The position numbers were made by a program, and so were the translations under genes. 12,961 nt of DNA, taken from positions 22,464-35,424 of the forward strand of contig MU129213.1 of NCBI GenBank assembly GCA_014904985.1, in the 5' to 3' direction. Positions 1 to 7,385 of this stretch are shown piece by piece; the first letter of the stretch is position 1, and each line of letters begins with the position of its first letter. Source of the DNA: Hydnum rufescens UP504. Its lineage: Eukaryota > Basidiomycota > Agaricomycetes > Cantharellales > Hydnaceae. The notes under the pieces were generated by a model. The model saw only the letters and a list, made by a program, of their open reading frames with translations, searched no databases and had not been told where the DNA came from.

Positions 1-190
1 GTATAAGCCTTTCTATAAGCATCCTACACGATATATCATAGACTACAGCTAGTCCATATCCCTTCCTATTCAATGTCAACAGCAAACTGTAAATTTTCTT
101 GGGACCAAGTGGTGCCAAAAGTTGAGCACCATCAAGATAGGCCAGAAGTTGGATTGGCCCCTGCACATACGGCTGGCTGCAGCAGCTGGA
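1..190. other. Unassigned left flank of the repeat array
   Basis: This is non-repetitive sequence before the first CATG repeat. The minus strand is open from the array edge to the window edge and reads, in part, KKIYSLLLTL and then VVYDISCRML. The second piece faintly recalls the YDIGC motif of KDZ transposases, and the spacing from a preceding Tyr-rich helix is similar to that in the KDZ gene at the other end of the window. The match is too short and imperfect to call a gene; it may be a remnant or chance. Confidence 0.3.
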
Positions 191-780
191 GCTCATGGGT
201 TGGATGACCCAACTCATGAGTGTGGGGGTCAGACTCATGGGTGGGATGACCCAACTCATGAGTCCAGGGGACACCCATGGGTTGGACTAGCTGACTCATG
301 AGTCTAGGGGTCACACTCATGGGTTGGATGACCTCCCTCATGAGTCCAGGGGTCCCACTCATGGATTGGATGACCTGATTCATGAGTCTAGGGATCAAAC
401 CCATGGGTTGGATGACCTGACTCATGAGTGTGGGGGTTCAAAGTAATGGGTTGGATGACTTACTTCATGGGTTTGGGAGGTGGAACTCATGGGTTGGAGG
501 TCACACTCATGGGTTGGATGACCTGACTCATGAGTTTGGGGGTCACACTCATGGGTTGGATGATCTGGCCTCATGAGTTTGGGGTTAAACTCATGGGCCT
601 GGATGACCTGACTCATGAGTTTGGGGGTCACACTCATGGGTTGAATGCCTTCACTCATGAGTCTGGGGGAGAAGCCCATGGGTTGGATGACCTGATCCAT
701 GAGTTGGGGGGTTCAAAGTCATGGGTTGGATGACCTACCTCATGAGTTTAGTGGTGGAACTCATGGGGTGGATGATCTAA

Positions 781-1034
781 CTCATGAGTTTGAGGGTGAA
801 ACACATGGGTTGGATGACCTAATGCATGAGTTCAGGGGGTCAAACTCATGAGTTGGATCACCTAACTCATGGGTTTGGAGGGCAAACTCATGGGCTGGAT
901 GATCTAACTCATGAGTTTGAGGGTGAAACACATGGGTTGGATGACCTAATGCATGAGTTCAGGGGGTCAAACTCATGAGTTGGATCACCTAACTCATGGG
1001 TTTGGAGGGCAAACTCATGGGCTGGATGATCTAA
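781..1034. repeat. Perfect 127-bp tandem duplication inside the array
   Basis: Positions 781-907 and 908-1034 read identically over 127 bases, while the surrounding 42-bp units differ at many sites. The duplicated block is three 42-bp units plus one extra base, which lies in a G run (TTCAGGGGGTC). This looks like a recent slippage or unequal-exchange event on top of an older, diverged array. Confidence 0.93.
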
Positions 1035-1680
1035 CTCATGAGTTTGGGGGCCAGACTCATGGTTTGGATGACATGACTCACGAGCCAGGGGTCAAACTCA
1101 TGAGTTGGATGATCCATCTCATGGGTTTGGGGGTCAAACTCATGGGACGGATGCCTTCACTCATGGGTTTGGGGGTCAAACTCATGAGTTGGATGCCTTC
1201 ACTCATGAGTTCAGGGGTCAAACTCATGGGTTGGATGATCCAACTCATGGGTTTGGGGGCCACACTCATGGTTGGATGATCCAACTCATGGGTTTGGGGC
1301 CACACTCATGAGTTGAATAATCCACCTCATGGGTTTGGGGGTCAAAATCATGAGTGGGATGCCCTAACTCATGGGTTTGGGGGGCAAACTCCTGAGTTCA
1401 GGGGTCAACCTCATGAGTTGGATGCCCTAACTCATGGGTTTGGGCACCAAACTCATGAGTTGGATGATCCAACTCATGGGTTTGGGGGTCAAACCCATGA
1501 GTTGGATGCCTTCACTCATGAATTCAGGGTCAAACTCATGAGTTGGGTGATCCACCTCATGGGTTTGGGGGTCAAACTCATGAGTTGGATGCCTTCACTC
1601 ATGAGTTCAGGGGTTAAACCCATGAGTTGGATGCCTTCACTCATGAGTTGGATCATTCAACTCATGGTTGGGGTCAAACT

Positions 1681-1705
1681 CATGAGTTGGATCATCCAAC
1701 TCATG
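1681..1705. repeat. 25-bp perfect palindrome in the array
   Basis: The arms CATGAGTTGGAT (1681-1692) and ATCCAACTCATG (1694-1705) are exact reverse complements around a single central C. The same 25-bp palindrome recurs at 1790-1814. Many other units carry near versions with the shorter arms AGTTGGAT and ATCCAACT, for example around a central G. Confidence 0.9.
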
Positions 1706-3390
1706 GGTTTGGGGGTCAACTCATGAGTTGGATGCCTAACTCATGAGTAGGGACTCATGTGGCTAACTCATGGGTTTGGGGGTCAAACTCATGAGTTGGA
1801 TCATCCAACTCATGGGTTTGGGGGTCAAACTCATGAGTTGGATGCCCTTAACTCATGAGTTCAGGGGTCAAACTCATGAGTTGGATGCCCTAACTCATGG
1901 GTTTGGGGGCCAAACTCATGGGTTGGATGATCCAACTCATGGGTTTGGGGGTCAAACTCATGAGTTGGATGCCCTGACTCATGGGTTTGGGGGCCAAACT
2001 CATGGGTTGGATGATCCCACTCATGGGTTTGGGGTCAAACTCATGAGTTGGATGACTTCACTCATGAGTTGGATGCCCTAACTCATGGGTTTGGGGGTCC
2101 AACTCATGAGTTGGATGACTTCACTCATGAGTTCAGGGGTCAAACTCATGAGTTAGATGCCCTGACTCATGGGTTTGGGGGCCAAACTCATGGGTTGCAT
2201 GATCCAACTCATGGGTTTGGGGTCAAACTCATGGATTGGATGACTTGGCTCATGAGTTCAGGGGTCAAACTCATGAGTTGGATGCCCTAACTCATGGGTT
2301 TGGGGGCCATTTTCATGGGCTGGATGGTCCAACTCATGGGTTGGATGACCTGACTCATGAGCCCAGGGGTCACACTCATGAGTTGGATGACCTAACCCAT
2401 GGGTTTGGGGCCAAACCCATGGGTTGGATGATCCAACTCATGGGTTTGGGGGTCAACCTCATGGGTTGAATGACCTGACTCATGGGTTGGATGACCTGAC
2501 TCATGGGTTGGATGATCTGACTCATGAGTTTTGGGGTCACACTCATGGGTTCTGGGGTCCCACTCATGGGTTGGATCATCTGACTCATGACTTCAGCAGT
2601 CAATCCCATGGGTTGGATGTCCTGACCCATGAGTTTGGGGGTCAACCTCATGAGTTGGATGACCTGACTCATGAGTTTGGGGGTCAAACACATGGGTTGG
2701 CTGCCCTGATGCATGAGTTTGGGGTCAAAACTCATGTGTCTGATGGGCTCACTCATGAGTTTGGGGGTGACACTCATGGGTCTGGTGACTTGGCCCATGA
2801 GTCAGAGAGTTGAAACTCATGATTCTGATGTCCTGACTCATGAGGCTGGGGTCACATTCATGGGTTGGATGACCTGACTCATGAGTCTGGAGGTCAACCT
2901 CATGGGTTCAACAAGTATACCCATGGGTTTCTTGATCTGACTCATGAGTCAGAAGGTCAACCCCATGTGTTGCATGACTTCACTCATGTGGCCAGGGTCA
3001 AACTCATGAGTCAGATGACCTGAGTCATGGGTCTAGGGGTCAACCCCATGGGTCTGGGGGTCCAGCCCATGGGTCTGATGCTCTGAGTCATGGGTCCAGG
3101 GGTCAACCCCATGGTTGGGTCTGATGAACACACTCATGAGTCTGGAGATCAAACCCATGGGTCTGATGCTCTAACTCATGGACCTGGCTGTGGAACCCAT
3201 GGGTTGGCAGGGCCCCCCCATGGGTCGTATGACCTCACTCATGAGCCTGAGGATCAAACTCATGGTTGGGATGCCCCAGCTCATGAGTTTTATTGTCAAT
3301 ACCCTGCCATGACCATGCCCAGATCCTGATTTAGCACTGTCCCCTCATGGGTCAATATAGTCTCACCCCATGAGTCTGTGATAGGTCCGG

Positions 3391-3439
3391 GGACCCTTTG
3401 GGTCCTCTCCTGTGTAGTAAAAGCCAACCCAAAGGGTCC
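3391..3439. repeat. 13-bp perfect inverted repeat at the array edge
   Basis: GGACCCTTTGGGT (3391-3403) and ACCCAAAGGGTCC (3427-3439) are exact reverse complements separated by 23 nt, enough for a stable stem-loop in RNA or single-stranded DNA. It lies just beyond the last CATG repeats and downstream of the readable MULE coding sequence on the minus strand. It could therefore be a 3' transcript hairpin, a remnant of a transposon terminus, or a chance coding palindrome. I did not find a second copy in the window. Confidence 0.85.
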
Positions 3440-3479
3440 AAATCTATCTGCCTGAGGTGCACAAATCACTCCATATCAA

Positions 3480-4252
3480 TCTCAATTTGGGGACTCACCC
3501 ATGGTGCATTCATGTGTCCATAGTGGGCATCCCCTACTACAGTCTGAAAGAACAAATCTCTGCCTGCCGCAATGAGCTTTCAAACTTCATTTCATGGTTC
3601 AGCTGACTTGTCAATTTCATCTCAGCATAGAAGCAAGGCAGCCAGGGTGCAAAGGTGGCCAAAATTTGTGTTTCACAGATCTCGAATTGTCTCCCAGAAG
3701 GAACAGTGTACTGAATACATGCATATGGGGAAGAGAATTTCAAGAATGCAATCAAGGAAGCATGAATTATTTTTCCATGGCAAACCCACATAACTCTGAG
3801 CCATAGGAGAAGCTAGTGAAGCAAGCATATTTGATGGCCTCTTCAGATGTGAAGTCACGTCTGACCCAGAGTTGTCTGAATCTGAGCTGATCATGACTTT
3901 TTCATTACCATTGTGATCTTCAGTATTGTTGTTGACATCAGTGTCCATAAACAGAGGTATGAAGATTGAGGGCCATGAGAATCTTTGGTTTTGAGGCAAG
4001 GATTGTCTTGCCCTGATTGATGGGAGTTACTGTCTAGCATAGAGCTTTTGACTTCAGTGTCAGATCCTGAACCTTTGGCATTCTTATTGAGACATTGTGT
4101 TAATTGCTTCAGATCAGCAGTAGTGTCAGGTGCCCATCCATCATTGATATATCTCTTGAAGTTTGATGGGTCACAAGAGCATTTTGTCCTACCAATCTTT
4201 GCTTTGAGTACCTTATGTGGTTCCAGTTTACCATATCATGGGTTATAGCCCG
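3480..4252 (-). pseudogene. MULE exon 5: linker and Cys-box C-terminal domain, broken
   Basis: After a TGA at 4238-4236 (CGA or TGG changed by one transition) the frame reads YGKLEPHKVLKAKIGRTK and a Ser/Asp-containing linker. A frame change near 4000 moves to a segment, 3999-3673, with an acidic run (DTDVNNNTEDHNGNEK, SSDSDNSGSD) and then SYVGLPWKNNSCFLDCILEIL. N-S-C-x-x-(D/N)-x3-(L/Q) with a Trp upstream recalls the catalytic Cys-box of ubiquitin-specific proteases; the presumed nucleophile is Cys at 3762-3760. Below 3673 the reading jumps frames, with a further plausible piece, DLFFQTVVGDAHYGHMNAPW, near 3480-3560, so any His/Asp partners of the Cys are not certain. Peptidase assignment is tentative. 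Confidence 0.5.
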
Positions 4253-4321
4253 CTTGAATCAACCATAGGCATTAATGTAGACCCACAATTAGTGTTTTGG
4301 GACATCAAAACACAAACTCAC
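4253..4321 (-). other. Intron 4 of the MULE gene (69 nt)
   Basis: The donor TTG|GTGAGT and acceptor GATTCAAG join GLL to AGYNP with a codon split after its first base. A CACTAAT branch-like sequence lies inside. The downstream exon then reads through one TGA (4238-4236) into a long open frame. Confidence 0.65.
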
Positions 4322-4877
4322 CAAGAAGACCTTCAATACTGCATTGGTGCCTCTGGACATAGTGAAGCAAACCATCTACTCCAGCCATGAAAGACAGGTT
4401 CTTTCCAACTGATGTGTAAATTTAGCAATGTAAAGATTCAACAGCATTTGTACTGCTTGGGAGGCGAACATCAGTTTCTTCGCCCATTGATTTAAAGATG
4501 GGGAAAATCATTTGGGCAATAGATTCTTTCGTCCACCATTCAAGCCAGATGACAGTTTTGGGGAACTGGTTTTTGATTTTTAGGTAAGCGCTCTGGAATT
4601 CGCATTGTGATTGGGCTGAGAGAAGGCCATTGCAATATAATTGGAAGAGGTGCTCATCATTCATGTAATGTCCATTCCTTCCAATTATCTTCACAGATCG
4701 CATCCAGTGGACCTCACAGCCTTTGATAAGTTTCTGGGCCCACACACGATAATCATGATGCTGCATTGAAAATGATTCCAATTCAATGTAAGATTGTGAG
4801 ATGCCAGCCCCAAGGAGGTGAAAATCAGCAAATGCCTCAATGAAACCATTCCTCTGGGCAATGCTAAAATCAACAAC
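4322..4877 (-). pseudogene. MULE transposase exon 4: second half of the DDE core (one stop)
   Basis: The exon opens with VVDFSIAQRNGFIEAF, which carries the second catalytic Asp (codon 4871-4869), and continues through KLIKGCEVHWMRSVKII, a Cys/His-containing insert common in MULE cores. It then reaches LPSSTNAVESLHC, matching the TNNxxES-type motif with the catalytic Glu at 4439-4437. A TAA at 4424-4422 follows directly; reading through gives IYTSVGKNLSFMAGVDGLLHYVQRH, which looks genuine. The stop is explained by one change from CAA or AAA. All three presumptive catalytic acids survive. Confidence 0.8.
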
Positions 4878-4936
4878 CTAAATTCCGATTGTTAAATGTA
4901 ACATTCAGGGGTGGGGTATGACTATCCCATCCTCAC
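4878..4936 (-). other. Intron 3 of the MULE gene (59 nt)
   Basis: The donor is CAG|GTGAGG and the acceptor AATTTAG. Splicing joins KDKHLAQ to VVDFSIAQRNGF in phase 0, placing the second catalytic Asp motif directly after the exon 3 core. This is the clearest evidence that the gene model is right. Confidence 0.85.
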
Positions 4937-6003
4937 CTGAGCTAAATGTTTGTCTTTCAGCTCCCTGGAAGCACCCATATACTTTGTGAGTGCTTGAAAA
5001 AGTTGCAAGAAGTAACTTTGGTAGTGTTCTTGGGTGAGGCCATTAGAATAAGCCAGAAAAAGAGGTACATTGGCTTGGAGGTGAATCAAGTATGTTGAGG
5101 TCATGAAGAGATACTTGTCAGATTCTTTAAAAAACCCATGGTTTGCATCAGTCACTAGACCATTGCAGGCATCTGGGACCTTGACCTCATGGAATAGATT
5201 TCCACCCATTGAAGGGGTCTGCATTGTGATGAGGAGTATAGGGAATGTTTGGATGCTGAGGATCCAATCAGGATGGTCATGTTGGTACCTATAGAGTGAA
5301 TTAAGATTGCCCGAACCCACGTGAGAGTTTCTGCCAGGAAATGAGGTGAGGATAGCACTCCTCAGATATGCCACTTTTCCTACATTCAGCAGTGACTTGT
5401 CAACCAAAGAGATAGGGGCACCAGGTCCATCTTCTAAGGATGACCCTGTGGCCAGTTGGATGGGAGTACAAGATGGATTTGCCCTCACCAACTGTACAAA
5501 ATGTTTGGTTTTGTCAGGGTTAAGGTGGAGATGCGGGGGAGAGACATGAGTGTGATAGCCTGAATGGAGAAATCGTGTATGCAATAGAACTTTTCCATTT
5601 GTGGAATACTGCTTTTTGATCTGGTTTTTATACTTGCATTCATTGTGCTTGAGGACTCCTCCACATTGGCCAACATGGCAGGGATGAGCAAGATATTTTG
5701 CAAGATCACTTTTCTTGGTTGGAAGGCAAATGGGGGTTGAACAAGATATGTTTGCACATATTAAAATGCCCATGCACTCATGAAAGTTTGTATGGAATTT
5801 GTGGGTCACACCTTCAATGGTGTGAAATGACTCCTTGGTCTTGATAGAATTCCATACCCAATGTGTGCTAAATTCCAGTGTCACTCCTCTCACTATGTCA
5901 CCATCCAGACCATTATAGCAAGCGGTCCAGTCGCCCCTAGGCCACATGACCCACAGGAGTCCAAAACTAGGGCCAGGGTTGTTTTCATCAAATCGCATCA
6001 CAT
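4937..6003 (-). CDS. MULE transposase exon 3: zinc finger and first half of the DDE core
   Basis: About 355 uninterrupted codons, the best preserved piece of the gene. Counting from the Met codon at 6001, the finger spans about residues 76-152, with Cys76, 82, 87, 92, 108, 113 and 122 and then His146/150/152 (HSGYHTH); see the separate entry. The catalytic core begins around residue 245. GLVTDANHGF contains Asp285, the likely first catalytic Asp, followed by the helix-rich segment NVPLFLAYSNGLTQEHYQSYF, typical of MULE cores just after that Asp. The exon ends KHLAQ at a CAG|GTGAGG donor. Confidence 0.85.
5546..5776 (-). other. Cys/His zinc-binding domain of WRKY-GCM1 type (predicted)
   Basis: The pattern is C-x5-C-x4-C-x4-C, a 15-residue linker with a conserved-looking Lys-Ser-Asp, then C-x4-C-x8-C and a terminal H-x3-H-x-H. 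Zinc fingers of the WRKY-GCM1 superfamily are known N-terminal to the DDE domain in MULE transposases, where they bind DNA at the element ends. The residue pattern is read directly from the sequence; the superfamily assignment is from pattern memory and not from a profile search. Confidence 0.6.
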
Positions 6004-6061
6004 CTGGTAATCACAACACATTAATGACAACAAATATTTTCTTTTTCACCCAATGACTAAC
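6004..6061 (-). other. Intron 2 of the MULE gene (58 nt)
   Basis: The donor CAAG|GTTAGT and acceptor ATTACCAG join IIQCQ to DVMRFDENNP with a codon split after its first base. Without splicing, the upstream frame hits a stop at once (CAA GGT TAG). Confidence 0.75.
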
Positions 6062-6822
6062 CTTGGCACTGAATAATGGAGTCAATATGCTGTTGGTCTG
6101 AAGTGTCCTGCATGGAATTCTTCTCAGGGTCTCTATCACCTCATCTGGGCAGTGGTTGACTGTTGGCATGAAAGAGCTCCAAATTAATGGAAGATGTGTC
6201 ATATGATGGAGAGACTTCAGAAGTATCTGAAAATGAAGTCTGATGACCAGGGCAGCACAAGTGGATGTGCAGTGTGTGGTGCAAGTGGAAGCTGGGAATG
6301 TGGTACTGGAAGTGCAGAGGGTGGTGCAAGCAGAGGTGCAAAGGATGGGGTGAACAGAGGCACAGAGGGCTGTCCCAGTGGCAGTGCCAGTGGCAGGGCT
6401 GATGGTGGTGCCAGTGGCAGGGCTGATGGCAGTGCCAGTGGCAGTGTTGATGGCACAAATGGAATTCCTGATGGGTGCAAAGGTACCACAGTGGGGGGTG
6501 GGTGTGAGAAAGAGGGGTTCAAAGGTACATGTGAAGCTACATGTGGCACTGAAGACAGAAGAAAGGGTGGATTTTGCTGCAGAAATGAGGGCAGCTCAGG
6601 TGTGAGTGAATACATAGAAGGGAGTTGTGGGAATGATGGGGGCCCCAGGGCCATTGATGGAAAGACCGGCAGGTGAGGGAAACTTGACATCATAGTAGGA
6701 TGCTGGAAGATTGAAGGAATCCACCAAGAAGGTACTGGGTACTGATAGGGTCCAGTCCCATGGATTCCTGCTTGGCCCATGGGGGTGTGTGATGCATCAA
6801 TGTAAGTGCGCAACTGCTCATC
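6062..6822 (-). pseudogene. MULE transposase exon 2, Pro-rich N-terminal region (frameshift and stop)
   Basis: The first part, 6822 to about 6240, is a Pro/Leu/Ser/Ala-rich low-complexity region with repeats of the type SALPLALP. It ends out of frame at 6217. A one-phase change near 6220-6240 restores a Ser/Asp-rich stretch (SDTSEVSPSYDTSSINLE), which continues through a TGA at 6143-6141 (likely from CGA) to QHIDSIIQCQ and the next donor. Low-complexity linkers of this sort often sit before the DNA-binding finger in transposases. Its function is not evident. Confidence 0.65.
6380..6451. repeat. 24-bp coding minisatellite, three copies
   Basis: Three adjacent 24-bp units start at 6380, 6404 and 6428; each ends in GTTGAT or GCTGAT and differs from the others at only a few bases. 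On the minus strand they encode an 8-residue Ala/Leu/Pro repeat in the N-terminal region of the MULE protein. More diverged relatives extend on both sides between about 6260 and 6460. Confidence 0.85.
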
Positions 6823-6878
6823 CTGCCATCAATAAGAATCATAAGTTGACACACAAAATATGAAATAAAGATGTTCAC
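6823..6878 (-). other. Intron 1 of the MULE gene (56 nt)
   Basis: The donor is GTGAAC and the acceptor ATTGATGGCAG, phase 0. A possible branch sequence, TCAACTTATGA, precedes the acceptor. Length and signals are typical of basidiomycete introns. An open frame reads across it in another phase, but splicing gives the better N-terminus. Confidence 0.6.
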
Positions 6879-6926
6879 AGGACTGTGGTGTGGCCCTCCA
6901 GGCTGGTGGCCATAGCCAGATGCCAT
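6879..6926 (-). CDS. MULE transposase exon 1 (start of protein)
   Basis: Sixteen codons, MASGYGHQPGGPHHSP, run from an ATG at 6926-6924 and end exactly at a GT donor (CCT|GTGAAC). The next exon begins in phase 0 with GATGAGCAG, giving SPDEQLRTYI across the junction. The short Gly/Pro/His-rich leader is compatible with the low-complexity N-terminus that follows. No clear TATA or initiator element is visible upstream. Confidence 0.65.
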
Positions 6927-7088
6927 CACAATAATATTACAGGACTGCAAGGAAGGGATCAAGCATTACCAACAATCTATGGTAGGAATGGCTATTGACT
7001 CCTGGCTCATGTCAGTCTGCCTACTATATTGAGCTAGGGTGATGATGTAATGTAAATGTCATCAGTCCTTAGTTGCCACTCCAAATTT
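6927..7088. other. 5' flank of the MULE gene, no feature identified
   Basis: Upstream (on the minus strand) of the start codon, this short stretch has a small inverted repeat, GATGA...TCATC, around 7038-7060, and two copies of CCAAATTT near 7081 and 7115. Any terminal inverted repeat of the element should lie in or beyond this part. I could not match one to the 3' side by eye. Confidence 0.3.
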
Positions 7089-7385
7089 CTTGGTTGCGTG
7101 GGGGTTGTGTCTCCCAAATTTATATGGGTTGCCGGTGACCCCTAGTTGCTGGGGTTGCCAGGATTAGGATATTTTAGGTTTGGTTGTTGGTTTTGGTTGC
7201 ATGCCATGGTTGCAGGTTCTGGTTGCGGGCTCCAGCTATACTGAATGGGAGTTACATAATCGTAGTTTGCGGCTTCCAGTTGCTGGTTGCAGGGTTTTTG
7301 TCATGGGTTGTGGGTTTTGGTTGCTGGATGATGGATTTAAATTGGTGGCTGGGGATTGCCGGTATTGGTTGCTGGTTGTGTGGTG
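7089..7385. repeat. G/T-rich degenerate GGTTGC repeat
   Basis: The plus strand carries about a dozen scattered copies of GGTTGC, GTTGCTGG or GGTTGCAGG with little C or A between them. The strand bias and near-tandem order suggest an old, diverged hexamer- to dodecamer-based repeat. Open frames on the plus strand (for example 7180-7533) are Gly/Val/Trp/Cys-rich by-products and are not called as genes. Confidence 0.65.

Larger units (their letters stand above)
191..3380. repeat. Tandem array with a 42-bp period (two 21-bp CATG half-units)
   Basis: The stretch is built from two alternating half-units of about 21 bp, each ending in an ACTCATG-type core. One is close to GGTTTGGGGGTCAAACTCATG in content; the other is of the AGTTGGATGMCCTAACTCATG type. 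Together they make a 42-bp unit, so 3.2 kb corresponds to about 76 units. The cores are often the palindromes CTCATGAG or CCCATGGG. The GTTTG-GGGGT-CAAAC part and the AGTTGGAT-N-ATCCAACT part are themselves inverted repeats. CpG is almost absent: I count two between 1021 and 2040. Units are regular from about 900 to 2800 and degenerate at both edges, especially after 2800. Because 42 is divisible by three and stops are rare, long open frames with peptides such as THEFGGQTHGLDDL appear on both strands. I regard these as by-products of the repeat rather than proteins. No promoter, intron or non-repetitive protein segment supports coding. Confidence 0.95.
3480..6926 (-). pseudogene. Mutator-like (MULE) transposase with zinc finger and Cys-box C-terminus, decayed
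   Basis: This is a remnant of a DNA-transposon transposase, which would bind the element ends and cut and join DNA with a DDE catalytic triad. In order it encodes a Pro-rich N-terminus, a Cys/His zinc finger resembling the WRKY-GCM1 class, a DDE core, and a C-terminal region with a Ser/Asp linker and a Cys-box (WKNNSCFLDCILEIL). The start ATG at 6926 is chosen because a 16-codon first exon splices in phase to a long open exon. Four short GT-AG introns join coding segments in frame and extend recognisable motifs, which strongly supports the model. Lesions are a frameshift near 6220-6240, stops at 6143-6141, 4424-4422 and 4238-4236, a frameshift near 4000, and several breaks below 3673. The MULE assignment rests on TDAN, VVDFS and TNAVES motifs at the expected order; the C-terminal assignment is weaker. 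The 3' limit is approximate. Confidence 0.85.

Noticed and set aside
132..2813. Long open frames on both strands inside the CATG array
   Set aside because: They are a by-product of a 42-bp, stop-poor, quasi-palindromic repeat; related peptides appear on both strands and in several frames, with no unique protein segment.
191..3380. CRISPR-like array
   Set aside because: There are no unique spacers between repeats; units are contiguous and diverged, in a eukaryotic context.
5103..5549. Plus-strand frames opposite MULE exon 3
   Set aside because: They are shadows of the well-supported minus-strand transposase core.
6194..6676. 160-codon plus-strand Gly/Ser/Cys-rich frame
   Set aside because: It is the shadow of the Pro/Ala/Leu-rich MULE N-terminus, produced by the 24-bp repeat; the minus-strand reading splices into recognisable transposase.
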